Source: Bradyrhizobium sp. 170
Lineage (GTDB): Bacteria; Pseudomonadota; Alphaproteobacteria; Rhizobiales; Xanthobacteraceae
Length of the DNA: 64,000 bases
Direction of reading: 5' to 3'
NCBI RefSeq assembly: GCF_023101085.1
Contig: NZ_CP064703.1
Coordinates: forward strand, 6,014,001-6,078,000
Part shown: positions 53,953-62,783 of the stretch, piece after piece
How the letters are laid out: each line of letters starts with the position of its first letter
Numbering within the stretch: the stretch's first letter is position 1
Made by a program: the position numbers and the translations under genes
Notes under the pieces: generated by a model
The model's database searches: none
Seen by the model: the letters and a program-made list of their open reading frames with translations, nothing else
Told to the model about the DNA's origin: nothing

Positions 53953-54729
53953 TCACACTTGGGTCGCCCCCGGCCTCAGCGCCCTCGCCAGATCCGACGG
54001 CATCATGCCGAACATGTCGCGAAATGCGCTGGAAAAATGTGCCGAACTGGCAAAGCCGGCGGCATGGGCCGCTTCCGTAAGCGAAGCGCCCTCGCCGCTG
54101 GCGCGAACCGCCGCGCCCATCCGGTTCCAGATGCGGTAGCGCCGCAGCGGCACCCCGGTCTCCGCCTTGAACAGGTGCAAAAACCGCGACGGCGACAGGC
54201 CAGCCCGCGCCGCCAAGGCCGTCAGCCGATGGGCGCGCTGTGGTTCATCCCGCAAATGCTGTAGTGCTGCGGCGATGCGCGCGCTGGTTTTCCCGCGCGA
54301 CCCCACACCCAGCAATTCGCCGAGCGATACGCGTCCATCCTGCGGCGCGATCCGGCTTTCGGCCAGGCCGGTCATGATTTCGACCACACCGGACTCGTCC
54401 CTCAGGTCGAAGGCGGCCCGCGGCGTTGTGGTCGTCATCCGCGCGATCAATGCCTTGAGGTCGCGCCCCAACGGATCGACATAGAGGAACGCCATCCGGC
54501 CCCGCTCGATGCGCAAATGGTGCAGGCTGTTGGGCAGGATCAGCACGCTGCGGGCTGCGCGATAATGCGTCGTGCGATCCGCCGGATCGTCAGCGACTTC
54601 CAGCGGCGCATCGAGGCCGACGGCAAGGACGGCGGTCGCATTCCGGTGCGGCGTCAACCCGAAGGCCGGGCCGAGGTACAGCACCCGTGCGCCCCACCCG
54701 ATCAGTTTCGCTGCCGTCATTGCGCGCAT
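53953..54729 (-). CDS. AraC-family transcriptional regulator
   Basis: A 258-residue regulator. The N-terminal domain is a cupin-like sensing part (SLHHLRIERGRMAFLYVDP). The C-terminal domain carries two HTH units (HRLTALAARAGLSPSRFLHLF and ASLTEAAHAAGFASSAHFSSAF) followed by RDMFGMMPSDL. It is divergent from the NTF2-like gene at 54807, 77 bases away, which it may regulate. Confidence 0.88.
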   Translation of the reverse strand: MRAMTAAKLIGWGARVLYLGPAFGLTPHRNATAVLAVGLDAPLEVADDPADRTTHYRAARSVLILPNSLHHLRIERGRMAFLYVDPLGRDLKALIARMTTTTPRAAFDLRDESGVVEIMTGLAESRIAPQDGRVSLGELLGVGSRGKTSARIAAALQHLRDEPQRAHRLTALAARAGLSPSRFLHLFKAETGVPLRRYRIWNRMGAAVRASGEGASLTEAAHAAGFASSAHFSSAFRDMFGMMPSDLARALRPGATQV

Positions 54730-54806
54730 AGCCAGTTCTTGAAAGCCCCGGATTGTCAGGCGGATCTAACATCTGGAATGGCAACGATCCCCCAGGATTG
54801 ACAACG

Positions 54807-55229
54807 ATGACAAATAACCGGTCTGAGATCGAGCACCAAACCGCCATTGAGCGCACACGACTAGCCGTTGGCCGCTACGCGAGCGCATGGCTTGCAGGCG
54901 ATCGCGCAGCGCTTGCCGCCTGTTATCATGACGACTTCACGCTGCATTACTTCGGCCGCAACCCGCTGGCCGGCGACCACGCCGGCAAGGCCGCCGCGCT
55001 CGGCATCCTGGCCGAGGTCACGCGTCGCACCAATCGCCGGCTGATCGCCATCGTCGACGTCATGGCTGGGCCAGAGCGCGGCGCGCTGCTGGTGCGCGAG
55101 CGTTTCGAGCGTGAAGGCAGGACGGCCGAAGTCGAGCGCCTGCTGGCGTACGCCGTGCGCGACGGACTGCTTTCCGAATGCTGGGTCTATGACCAGGACC
55201 AGGCGCAGGTCGACACCTTTCTGACGTGA
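54807..55229 (+). CDS. NTF2-like (SnoaL-type) protein
   Basis: A 140-residue NTF2-like protein: LAVGRYASAWLAGDRAALAAC opening helix, YHDDFTLHYFGRNPLAGDHAG, KAAALGILAEVTRRTNR, and strands GALLVRERFERE ending ECWVYDQDQAQVD. The Tyr/Asp/His residues in YHDDFTLHYFG line the pocket in this family. It is divergent from an AraC gene and just before a convergent EamA gene. Substrate unknown. Confidence 0.82.
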   Translation: MTNNRSEIEHQTAIERTRLAVGRYASAWLAGDRAALAACYHDDFTLHYFGRNPLAGDHAGKAAALGILAEVTRRTNRRLIAIVDVMAGPERGALLVRERFEREGRTAEVERLLAYAVRDGLLSECWVYDQDQAQVDTFLT

Positions 55230-55236
55230 AGCCCGC

Positions 55237-56160
55237 TCAGGCAGCCTCCCCGATCGGTCTCGCCTTTCGCGCCGGAATCGTCATCGCGGCGACGCCGACG
55301 ACGACGCAGGCGAGCCCGATCCAGGCGGTCGAACTCAATTGCTCGCCGAGGAAAACCACGCCCGCCGCGACGCCGATCGGCACGCGCAGATAGGCCTGCG
55401 CCGTGGCGCCGATCGATCCCAGGGTCCGGATCAGGCGGAAATAGATCACGAAGGCGAGCGCCGTGGAGAACACCGCAAGCGCTGCCAGCGCCAGCATCGA
55501 ACTGGTCGACGGCTGCAGCGTCCACGGCCGCTCCAGCGCCAGGCTGACGGGAATCAGGAGCGCCGCGCCGCACAGCAAGGATCCGGCCGCGGGCACCATC
55601 GGATCGAGATCCCTGAACCCCCGGCCGAGGATGGCCGCACCTGCGTAAGCGATGGCGGCAAGCACCATCACGATCTGGGCCGTCAGTTCCGCGCCGAAGC
55701 CGGACAGCGCCTGCACCCCGACGATCAGGCAGATGCCGGCCATCCCGGCGATGACGCCGAGCAGCTTCCGTGACGTCACCTCCTCATGGCGCCTGATAGC
55801 GAGCGTCAGGAAAAACGTGAATATCGGCGCCGTGGAGTTGAGGATGGTTGCCACCCCCGCGTCCAACGCCTGCGCGCCCCAGGCGACCATCGTCCACGGG
55901 ATGACGCTGTTGAGGCAGGCCTGAAACAGGAAGCGCCGCCAGGTCGTGGCATCCACGGGCATTCTCACGCCGCGCCAGCGCAGGATGATCAGCAGCAGCA
56001 ATCCGGCAATCAGCGTGCGGCACGCGATCAGGGTGATCGGCGGGATGGTTGCGACGCCGATCCGGATGAAGGTGTAGGACGCGCCCCACAGCGTCGCGAG
56101 CGCGAGCAGCAACGCCAGTTCGGTCGCCATGCTGGCGCGTTGAGGATGCGTACCGCCCAT
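55237..56160 (-). CDS. EamA/DMT-family transporter
   Basis: A ten-TM permease of 307 residues. TLWGASYTFIRIGVATIPP opens the first EamA repeat; GLLLGxAGV-like positions are GVIAGMAGICLIVG; the second repeat begins AAIAYAGAAILGRGF and ends YLRVPIGVAAGVVFLGE. An ATG at 56130 (MATELALL) is an alternative start. Probable small-metabolite exporter. Confidence 0.88.
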   Translation of the reverse strand: MGGTHPQRASMATELALLLALATLWGASYTFIRIGVATIPPITLIACRTLIAGLLLLIILRWRGVRMPVDATTWRRFLFQACLNSVIPWTMVAWGAQALDAGVATILNSTAPIFTFFLTLAIRRHEEVTSRKLLGVIAGMAGICLIVGVQALSGFGAELTAQIVMVLAAIAYAGAAILGRGFRDLDPMVPAAGSLLCGAALLIPVSLALERPWTLQPSTSSMLALAALAVFSTALAFVIYFRLIRTLGSIGATAQAYLRVPIGVAAGVVFLGEQLSSTAWIGLACVVVGVAAMTIPARKARPIGEAA

Positions 56161-56278
56161 GTCCGTGTTTCCCGGTCTCGATGAATGCCGGGACGGACAT
56201 TACAGCCGGAAGCCCCTCAATACTTCGTTGTACGCCGAAGTGTGGATGCAGCCTTCGCTGCGGCCCGCGTCGGACGCG

Positions 56279-57079
56279 TCAGCCGACCGAGCCGACCTCG
56301 AACACCTCGCCGTCATAGCCGGCTTCGAGGGGAATGCGGAGCTGGCGGCCGCCATTGCTCTTCGTCATGACCGGCGTCACGGTGACGACGGATTTGCCTC
56401 TGGAGTCGTCGAGCGCCACCTTCACGCTTTGCTGCTTGCCGAGCTTGATCAGGTTGCGCGTGGTCGGGAATGGCAGCTTGAAGCGCCCGCTCTCGCCGCC
56501 CTCCAGCGCCTCGCGCGGCGAGACCCAGATCGAGTCGGTGGATTCCTTGCCGTCATGGGCGCCGACCTGTTCCGGTGGCGCGGCGGCGAGGAAAAACCAG
56601 GTGTCGAACCGCTTGGGCATGCCCTCCGGCGTGATCCAGTGCGCGTAAGGAACGAGTTCATCGAGCGCCAGCACCATGGCGTTGTCGGAGAGCACCTTGA
56701 GGAAGCTGATCTTGCTGTCGCAGAGGTCGGCGCGATGCGCGGCCTCGATTTCCCTGGCACGTTTGGCATCGACCAGCGTCTTCGAGCCCTTCGGCCGTGC
56801 CAGCAGGATGCCGCTCTCCTCGAAGGTCTCGCGGATCGCGGCGATGCGGAAGCTGAGCGTCGCCTCATCGAGCCCCTCGCCGCCCGAATACAGCTCTGAT
56901 GTCGCGATGATCTCCTTGTCGCCCTTGTCGACGCTGCCGCCGGGAAACACCAGCGCGCCGGAATTAAAATCGATCTCATAGTGGCGAACCATCATGAAGA
57001 CCTCGATTTCCTTGAGCGCAGCGCTATCGCGCAACAGCAGGATCGTGGATGCGGGACGCGGGGCGATGGTTTCGGCCAT
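56279..57079 (-). CDS. Nudix hydrolase (NUDT19-like)
   Basis: A 266-residue Nudix protein. VRHYEIDFNSGALVFPGGSV leads into a Nudix box with an insertion; the signature end is FRIAAIRETFEESGILLA (RE-x-x-EE-x-G). The C-terminal extension has YAHWITPEGMPKRFDTWFFL, typical of the NUDT7/NUDT19-like group that acts on CoA or acyl-CoA. This would fit the nearby acyl-CoA genes. It starts four bases after the stop of the DapA-like gene, same strand, so they are co-transcribed. Confidence 0.85.
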   Translation of the reverse strand: MAETIAPRPASTILLLRDSAALKEIEVFMMVRHYEIDFNSGALVFPGGSVDKGDKEIIATSELYSGGEGLDEATLSFRIAAIRETFEESGILLARPKGSKTLVDAKRAREIEAAHRADLCDSKISFLKVLSDNAMVLALDELVPYAHWITPEGMPKRFDTWFFLAAAPPEQVGAHDGKESTDSIWVSPREALEGGESGRFKLPFPTTRNLIKLGKQQSVKVALDDSRGKSVVTVTPVMTKSNGGRQLRIPLEAGYDGEVFEVGSVG

Positions 57080-57083
57080 TGGA

Positions 57084-58037
57084 CTAACCTGCCGCGCTGG
57101 ATTGCGGTTGCAGGTTGGCGCGGCGATCGACGCGCGCCACCCGTGACAGCAGATAATCGACTTCGGCCTTTGCGGTGGCCGTGATGGTGGCGCCGGGCTT
57201 GCGCTGCGCACTGGACGAGATGATGCCGCGCTTCTGCAGCACGTATTTGCGCACCGACAGGCCCGCGCCGGGCTGCTGCTCGTAGCGGATCAGCGGCAGA
57301 TGCGCGTCGAACAGATCGTGCGCCGCGTCGCGCTTGCCGGCCTTCGACAGTTTGACGACATCGATCAGGAGTTCGGGGAATGCGTAACCCGTCATGGCGC
57401 CGTCGGCGCCGCGCTCCATTTCGAAATCGAGGAACAGTCCGCCATTGCCGACCAGAATGGACAGCGGCCGCAACGAGCCGTCTTTCTGATAGCCGCGCAG
57501 CGTGGAAATCTTCTCCAGACCCGGCCAGTCCTCATGCTTGAGCATCACGCAGGACGGCGAGTCCATCACGATCTTGCGGATCACGGCGGGCGTGAAGATG
57601 ACGTTGAGCGTCAGCGGATAGTCCTGCAGCACCCAGGGAATCTCGTCGCCGATCGCTTCCTGGGCCTGCTTGAAATAGCCCGTGATCTGGTCGTCGGTGC
57701 GCAGATGCGGCGGCGGCGCGATCATGACGCCGGCGGCGCCTGCGTCCATCGACGCTTTCGCCAGCGAGCGCATCGAGGCAAAGCCGGGCGCCGAGACGCC
57801 GACGATGATCTGCATGTTCTTGGCGCGCTTGACGAAGCGAACCGCCACCTGCTCGGCTTCAGCGGCATCGAGCTTCGGCGCCTCGCCCAAAATGCCGAGC
57901 ACGGTGACGCCGTCGCAGCCGACTTCGGCGTAGAAGTCGGTCAGCCGGTCGATCGATTTCTCGTCGATGCGGCCGTCATCGTGGAACGGGGTCGGCGCGA
58001 TCGCAAAAGTGCCTGCGGCCTGAGCGGTCAGTTTCAT
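57084..58037 (-). CDS. DapA-like aldolase/lyase (DHDPS family)
   Basis: A 317-residue TIM-barrel protein of the dihydrodipicolinate synthase/N-acetylneuraminate lyase family. Family features are AIAPTPFHDDGRIDEKSIDR, GCDGVTVLGILGEAPKLDA, VIVGVSAPG-like IIVGVSAPGFA, and the Schiff-base Lys in VMLKHED with the preceding YPLTL tyrosine. The GE-x-P and C-terminal half differ from DapA, so a catabolic lyase or dehydratase is more likely than lysine synthesis. It lies just upstream of a Nudix gene. Confidence 0.85.
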   Translation of the reverse strand: MKLTAQAAGTFAIAPTPFHDDGRIDEKSIDRLTDFYAEVGCDGVTVLGILGEAPKLDAAEAEQVAVRFVKRAKNMQIIVGVSAPGFASMRSLAKASMDAGAAGVMIAPPPHLRTDDQITGYFKQAQEAIGDEIPWVLQDYPLTLNVIFTPAVIRKIVMDSPSCVMLKHEDWPGLEKISTLRGYQKDGSLRPLSILVGNGGLFLDFEMERGADGAMTGYAFPELLIDVVKLSKAGKRDAAHDLFDAHLPLIRYEQQPGAGLSVRKYVLQKRGIISSSAQRKPGATITATAKAEVDYLLSRVARVDRRANLQPQSSAAG

Positions 58038-58060
58038 GGTGGGATCCTCTATCCTCTTTC

Positions 58061-58140
58061 GTCATTCCGGGGCGCGCGATAGCGCGAACCCGGAATCTCG
58101 AGATTCCGGGTTCGATGCTATCGCATCGCCCCGGAACGAC
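58061..58140. repeat. Palindromic repeat (GTCATTCCGGGGC type)
   Basis: GTCATTCCGGGGCGCGCGAT at the left and ATCGCCCCGGAACGAC-type at the right, with the inner palindrome CCCGGAATCTCGAGATTCCGGG. A related element is at 62632. Confidence 0.8.
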
Positions 58141-58142
58141 AT

Positions 58143-59024
58143 TTACTTGAATCGCCGCGCCGATTTCTTGATCTCCTCCTCGGAGAAGAAGATTTCCTTG
58201 GCGTGGGTAACGATATCCTCGGCCTTCCACCCCGTAAACGGCGGCGTCCAGCCTTCCATTTCCATCATCCGCATTTCCCGCACGCCACGCGGGCCGGAAA
58301 CGCCGAGCACCTTGCCGGTCTGGTCGCCCGACAAATCGCTGACCATGTATAGCACGGCCGGCGCGATGCCGTCCGGGCCGAGCGCCGCGCCGGGGTTCTC
58401 CTTATAGCGCGGCAGGTCGGCGGTCATGCGGGTCAGCGCGCCCGGGGCGAGCGTCCAGATCCGGATGTTGTACTTGCGGCCCTCGATCGCCAGCACGTTC
58501 GACAGTCCCCAGATACCGCCCTTGGCGGCGCCGTAATTGGTCTGGCCGAAATTGCCGATCAGGCCCGAGGTCGAGGACGTGTTGACGATGACGCCGCCGC
58601 CGTTTTCGCGCATCCATTTGAACACCGGCTGGGTGCAGCAGAAGGTGCCTTTGAGGTGCACCTTGATCACCCTGTCCCAGTTGGCTTCCTTGGCTTTTGC
58701 AAAAGTCTCGTCGAGGAGGATGCCGGCGTTATTCACCAGAATGTCAGCGCGGCCGAAATTCTTGATGGCGTCCTCGAAGACCGACTGCCCGCCTGCGATG
58801 GTCGAGATGTCGGATCCGTTGGCGACGGCACGGCCGCCCTCTTCCTTGATCGCGTTGACCACCTTCTGCGCCATCGACACGTCGGCGCCGGAACCATCGC
58901 GGGGACCGCCGAGGTCGTTGACCACGACCGCCGCGCCCTCGCGCGCAAACAGCTTTGCGTAGGCCTCACCGAGCCCGCCGCCCGCACCGGTGATGATCGC
59001 GACCTTGCCGTCGAGTAATCCCAT
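58143..59024 (-). CDS. SDR oxidoreductase, MFE-2-type 3-hydroxyacyl-CoA dehydrogenase-like
   Basis: A 293-residue short-chain dehydrogenase. NAD motif TGAGGGLGEAYAKLFA, NNAG, catalytic Ser-Tyr-Lys in VNTSSTSG and TNYGAAKGG. The VVVNDLGGPRDGSGADVSMA block and long C-terminal part (MMEMEGWTPPFTGW) are those of the dehydrogenase domain of peroxisomal multifunctional enzyme 2. With the MaoC hydratase next to it, it probably oxidises (3R)-hydroxyacyl-CoA. Confidence 0.88.
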   Translation of the reverse strand: MGLLDGKVAIITGAGGGLGEAYAKLFAREGAAVVVNDLGGPRDGSGADVSMAQKVVNAIKEEGGRAVANGSDISTIAGGQSVFEDAIKNFGRADILVNNAGILLDETFAKAKEANWDRVIKVHLKGTFCCTQPVFKWMRENGGGVIVNTSSTSGLIGNFGQTNYGAAKGGIWGLSNVLAIEGRKYNIRIWTLAPGALTRMTADLPRYKENPGAALGPDGIAPAVLYMVSDLSGDQTGKVLGVSGPRGVREMRMMEMEGWTPPFTGWKAEDIVTHAKEIFFSEEEIKKSARRFK

Positions 59025-59055
59025 GGTGGTTTCTCCCTTTCGGTTTCTTCCTTAA

Positions 59056-59187
59056 CCTCGCCCCGCTTGCGGGGAGAGGTCGGATCGCACTTGCGATCCG
59101 GGTGAGGGGGTACAGGTCTATCTAGAAACACCGGACTCGCGGATAGACCCCTCACCCCGACCCTCTCCCCGCAAGAGCGGGGCGAGG
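59056..59187. repeat. Long inverted repeat (CCTCGCCCCGC type)
   Basis: Outer arms CCTCGCCCCGCTTGCGGGGA and the reverse form TCCCCGCAAGAGCGGGGCGAGG. Next inside, GTGAGGGG pairs with CCCCTCAC. It lies between two genes of the same operon direction and may act as an RNA hairpin. Confidence 0.85.
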
Positions 59188-59198
59188 GAGTACACCGT

Positions 59199-60059
59199 CT
59201 AACCCAGCACCGTCTTGCCGCTCTTGATCACGGTGACGCCTCTCGACTTCACCTTGGCTTCGAACGAGACGACGTTGCCGTCCTTCCACAATTCCATCGT
59301 CACGGTCTCGCCGGGGAAGACCGGTGAGGAAAACCGCGCGACGTGCTGTTTGAAGGCCGACGGATCGTAGTCCGCATAGGTCTGCAGCACGCCGCGGCAG
59401 GTGATGCCGTAGGTGCACATGCCGTGCAGGATCGGCTTCGGGAAACCGGCCTTCTTCGCAAACTCCGGATCGGAGTGCAGCGGATTGCGGTCGCCGCAGA
59501 GGCGATAGACCAGCGCCTGATCCGGTCGCGTCGTGATGTCGACGATCTTGTCGGGCGCGCGGCTCGGCACCTTGTGCGGTTCAGACTGGCCTTCGGACGG
59601 CCCGCCGAATCCGCCATCGCCGCGCGCGAAGCGCGAGGCGACCAGGGTGGCGAGCTTCTCGCCGTTCTCGTCCTTCAGCACGGTCTGGTGGCGGATGACG
59701 GCGCCCTTGTCCTTGCCCTTGTCGAAGACGTCGAGCACGGTCGAGTCGGCCGTGATCTTGGCCGCGCCCGGCAGCGGCTTGTGGAAGGTGATGTCGCGCT
59801 CGCCGTCGACCACCATCATGCGGTTGAGATTCATCTCGCCGGGGCCCGAACCCCACGCCGCCACCGAGGCGAAGGTCGGCACGACTTTTAGGGGACGCGG
59901 GGTGAAGGTGCCTTCGTTGACGTAGGCGAGTTCGTTCTCGTCCATCGGGTCGGCGCCCATGCCGATACCGTAGGCATAAAGCATCACGTCGCGATCGGTA
60001 TAGGCGTATTTCTGGCCGAGATTTTTCAGGGCCATGAGCTGTTCGTAATTGATCGGCAT
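59199..60059 (-). CDS. MaoC-type 2-enoyl-CoA hydratase (MFE-2 hydratase-like)
   Basis: A 286-residue double hot-dog protein. The N-terminal hot dog has GADPMDENELAYVNEGTF; the C-terminal hot dog carries the hydratase motif: GDRNPLHSDPEFAKKAGF with catalytic Asp and His, then PILHGMCTYG. This is the hydratase-2 domain of multifunctional enzyme 2, which adds water to trans-2-enoyl-CoA to give (3R)-hydroxyacyl-CoA, the substrate of the SDR gene next door. Confidence 0.9.
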   Translation of the reverse strand: MPINYEQLMALKNLGQKYAYTDRDVMLYAYGIGMGADPMDENELAYVNEGTFTPRPLKVVPTFASVAAWGSGPGEMNLNRMMVVDGERDITFHKPLPGAAKITADSTVLDVFDKGKDKGAVIRHQTVLKDENGEKLATLVASRFARGDGGFGGPSEGQSEPHKVPSRAPDKIVDITTRPDQALVYRLCGDRNPLHSDPEFAKKAGFPKPILHGMCTYGITCRGVLQTYADYDPSAFKQHVARFSSPVFPGETVTMELWKDGNVVSFEAKVKSRGVTVIKSGKTVLG

Positions 60060-60110
60060 CGCGGTCGTCCTCTCCCGAATCTTTCTTGTGCCGTTGCAAC
60101 GCTTTCTTTC

Positions 60111-60218
60111 GTCACCCCCGCCACCCGGTCCGGCCTTTGGCCGGCCGGATGACAGGCTCCGGCCGGGGGTCCAGTAACCACCGGCGTTTACTGGATCCCC
60201 GCCTTCGCGGGGATGACG
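60111..60218. repeat. Palindromic repeat (GTCACCCCCGC type)
   Basis: GTCACCCCCGCCACCCGG, a GGCCTTTGGCC hairpin, TCCAGTAA with the inverted TTTACTGGA, and CCCCGCCTTCGCGGGGATGAC at the right in two parts. Related to 49573. Confidence 0.7.
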
Positions 60219-60252
60219 ACTTGTTGTTTGCCGCGCAGCGCGAGCAATTCCG

Positions 60253-60642
60253 TCAGGCCGCCGTGAAGAACGGCAGTGGAGCGCCGTCGGTTGGCTTGAA
60301 CACCACCTTCACCTTCTGGCCGATCTTCAGGCTCGTTAGATCGCAGTCGACGATGTTGGTCTGCAGCGACGGGCCTTCCTTCAGCGTGACATAGGCGATC
60401 GCGTACGGCCCGGTCGGCGATTTGCGCATCAGGCTGTAGGTGTAGATCGTGGCTTCGCCGGAAGCTTCTTCCCACACCGTCTTGTCGGAGAAGCAGAACG
60501 GGCAGACCGAGCGCGGGAAGTAGTGCGGCTCGCCGCAGGCGGTGCAGCGCTTGATCATGAACTTGCCGGCCTTGGCCGCTTCCCAGAACTGCGCGGTCTC
60601 CGGATTGGTCACCGGTGCCGGATATTTTTTCACTTCTGCCAT
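60253..60642 (-). CDS. Zinc-ribbon OB-fold (DUF35) acyl-CoA-associated protein
   Basis: A 129-residue DUF35 protein. The rubredoxin-like zinc ribbon has two CxxC pairs (KRCTACGEPHYFPRSVCPFCF). The OB-fold part has ATIYTYSLMRKSPTGPYAIA and GQKVKVVFKPTD. DUF35 proteins bind thiolases and help form the active site or channel acyl-CoA. Its ATG overlaps the stop of the thiolase gene by one base, so the two are translationally coupled and probably form a complex. Confidence 0.92.
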   Translation of the reverse strand: MAEVKKYPAPVTNPETAQFWEAAKAGKFMIKRCTACGEPHYFPRSVCPFCFSDKTVWEEASGEATIYTYSLMRKSPTGPYAIAYVTLKEGPSLQTNIVDCDLTSLKIGQKVKVVFKPTDGAPLPFFTAA

Positions 60643-61790
60643 CACACACGCTCCAGAATGCAGGTTGAGGCGGCGTGACGCACGCCGAGAAGTCCGCCGG
60701 TGCCATGGGCGATGGCGAGGTCGCAATTCGGCACCTGCACCTTCGGATGGGCTTCGCCGCGCAATTGCCTGATAGCCTCGAGAATTTTGGTCATGCCGCC
60801 GCGATTAACAGGATGGTTGCTGCAGAGACCGCCGCCATCGGTGTTGAACGGCAGCTTGCCGACGCCGGAAATGAGATTGCCGTCGGCGACGAACTTGCCG
60901 CCCTCGCCCTTCTTGCAGAAGCCGAGGTCTTCGAGCTGCATCAAGACCGTGATGGTGAAGCTGTCATAGATCGAGGCGTACTTGATATCCTTTGGCGTGA
61001 TGCCCGCCTCCTCGAACGCACGCGGGCCGGACCACACGCCCGCGGAATAAGTGAGATCGAGATCCTTTCCGCCGCGCGGGCCCTTCATCGCCTCGCCATG
61101 GCCGATCAGCCGCACCAGCGGCTTCTTCAGGCTTTTGGCGATCTCCGGCGTGGTCACGATCAGCGCGCCGCCGCCGTCGGTGACGACGCAGCAATCCATG
61201 CGATGCAGCGGGTCCGAGATCATCGGCGAGTTGATGACGTCCTCGACGGTGACGACGTCTTTCAGCATCGCGTGCGGGTTGTACTGGGCGTGATGGGAGG
61301 CCGCGACCTTGATCCAGGCGAGCTGTTCGCTTGTCGTGCCGTAGTCGTGCATATGGCGCATGGCACACATGCCGTAAGCATTGTGGGTGGTGGCGCCATA
61401 GGCCGCCTCGAAATCTACCTCCGCGCCGGCCGCGCGCGGCGGCATCGGGCCGGTGCGCGGCTTGCCCGCCAGGGTGATCAGCGCGATCGAGCATTTCCCG
61501 GCCGCGATTGCCTCAGCGGCGTGACCGACATGGATCAAATAGGAGCAACCACCGGTATCGGTGGAATCCATGTGGCGAACCTTGAGGCCGAGGTAATCGA
61601 CCATCGGCCAGAGGCCGCCGGGGGCGTCGCCGGCGCAAAAATAGCCGTCGATGTCAGCCTTGGTGAGCCCGGCATCCTCGATCGCCCCCTTGGCGACCTC
61701 GGCGTGCAACTGCGCGGTCGATTTGTCGGGTGCGTGCCGGGTGGGATGCTCGTAGATCCCGGCAATGTAGGCTTTTCCCTTGATGGTCAA
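60642..61790 (-). CDS. Thiolase (SCP-x type, DUF35 partner)
   Basis: A 382-residue thiolase. VTG-like AYIAGIYEHPTRHAPDKS opens the protein; the likely nucleophile Cys lies in DSTDTGGCSYLIHVG. His residues lie in CSNHPVNRGGMTK and AHGTGGLLG, which fits SCP-x/acetyl-CoA acetyltransferase type enzymes that need DUF35. It should cleave 3-ketoacyl-CoA with CoA. The start is a TTG at 61790 after GGAGAACGAT; no ATG is near. The long upstream frame lies in the repeat and is not translated. Confidence 0.88.
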   Translation of the reverse strand: MTIKGKAYIAGIYEHPTRHAPDKSTAQLHAEVAKGAIEDAGLTKADIDGYFCAGDAPGGLWPMVDYLGLKVRHMDSTDTGGCSYLIHVGHAAEAIAAGKCSIALITLAGKPRTGPMPPRAAGAEVDFEAAYGATTHNAYGMCAMRHMHDYGTTSEQLAWIKVAASHHAQYNPHAMLKDVVTVEDVINSPMISDPLHRMDCCVVTDGGGALIVTTPEIAKSLKKPLVRLIGHGEAMKGPRGGKDLDLTYSAGVWSGPRAFEEAGITPKDIKYASIYDSFTITVLMQLEDLGFCKKGEGGKFVADGNLISGVGKLPFNTDGGGLCSNHPVNRGGMTKILEAIRQLRGEAHPKVQVPNCDLAIAHGTGGLLGVRHAASTCILERV

Positions 61791-61995
61791 ATCGTTCTCC
61801 GTTGGCGTTTCTTCTTCCAGGTTTTTTCTGGCCTGTCGCCGCCCCCTTGGCAAGCGCGGAAATATTCCGCAGAGCGAGACAGTAGCGACTGGACTCAACT
61901 CGGGATGATTATCGGCGGAAATCGTATCAGGTCGGGAGAGGCGGATATGCCGGTGCGTTCTCGCGGCGCGACGCGCCCGAGTTGTACCTGGTCGC

Positions 61996-62497
61996 TTGCC
62001 CTCTCTGACATGAGAGGGCGCAGGGAAGACCGGGTGCGCGCTGCACCCGCGGTCTCGTGTGCAATGTGCACAAAGAAGTGCGCACACGAGCATACAGGTC
62101 CAGCGGAGAGCATCCGGCCTTCCCTGCGCAATGGTTTGACGGCTTATGGCGCGCTCTTCCCGGAGACGAATTCCTCTTGCCTCCGTCGCTGCCGGATTAG
62201 CGGCCGATCGACCCCGGTTGGATTCGATCAGCCTCCGCCAGCTTGACACCAGCCACGGGTGCCAGAACCACACGCTTTTGCCGTACGCAACAACGCCGCT
62301 CGCCTTGCGCGGATCGATCGCTCACAGCCCCAAGACAAAGCTTGAGGCCGCCCTGCAATGCCTCGCGCGCGCAACGCCATCGCGTCCACCGCAACCCGCA
62401 CTCCACGTATCGTGACGACGCGTACGCCCCTCTTCGATGAGGCGGGATGGCGCGAAGATGGAGCTGATTTGGGGGAAACGAGAAGCGGAATATTTTT
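61996..62497 (-). repeat. Long structured non-coding repeat, copy 2 (inverted)
   Basis: About 502 bases, the reverse-strand relative of 21889-22305. It keeps the outer stem (62018-62028 with 62119-62129), the inner stem (62054-62062 with 62082-62090, perfect CTCGTGTGC/GCACACGAG), and the GGGTGC hairpin. The middle carries about 85 more bases than copy 1. It lies between the thiolase operon and a small hypothetical gene. Confidence 0.7.
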
Positions 62498-62631
62498 GCC
62501 GCGCACTCTGGACAACCGAAATCACGTTGAAATGGCTGGTGAAATTCGTTTTTGCGCGCAGCGGGTTTTGCGGTATATTGAACGTGCGCCGAGCGCTGAC
62601 GCCTGCTGATTTGCCCGACAGGCAATCTTTC

Positions 62632-62759
62632 CGTCATTCCGGGGCGTGCGAAGCACGAGCTATGATGTGCAATTGCACATCAGAGAATCCATTTCACCAC
62701 AACGCTTGCAGGCCAATGGATTCCGGGCTCGCGCCAAAAGGCGCGCCCCGGAATGACGG
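62632..62759. repeat. Palindromic repeat (GTCATTCCGGGGC type), longer copy
   Basis: Outer arms CGTCATTCCGGGGCG and CGCCCCGGAATGACG. Inside lies a perfect 18-base palindrome GATGTGCAATTGCACATC near 62661-62680 and GAATCCATT/AATGGATTC arms. Confidence 0.8.
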
Positions 62760-62783
62760 AGGGGGAGCAGTCGCAGCCCTAAA

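Larger units (their letters stand above)
61791..62783. other. 993-base non-coding region with repeats
   Basis: No convincing coding frame is seen. It holds copy 2 of the long structured repeat (inverted) and a GTCATTCCGGGGC-type palindromic repeat, both listed separately. Confidence 0.6.

Noticed and set aside
60675..62246. 523-codon plus-strand frame opposite the thiolase and into the repeat
   Set aside because: No recognisable domain, and it crosses the non-coding repeat.
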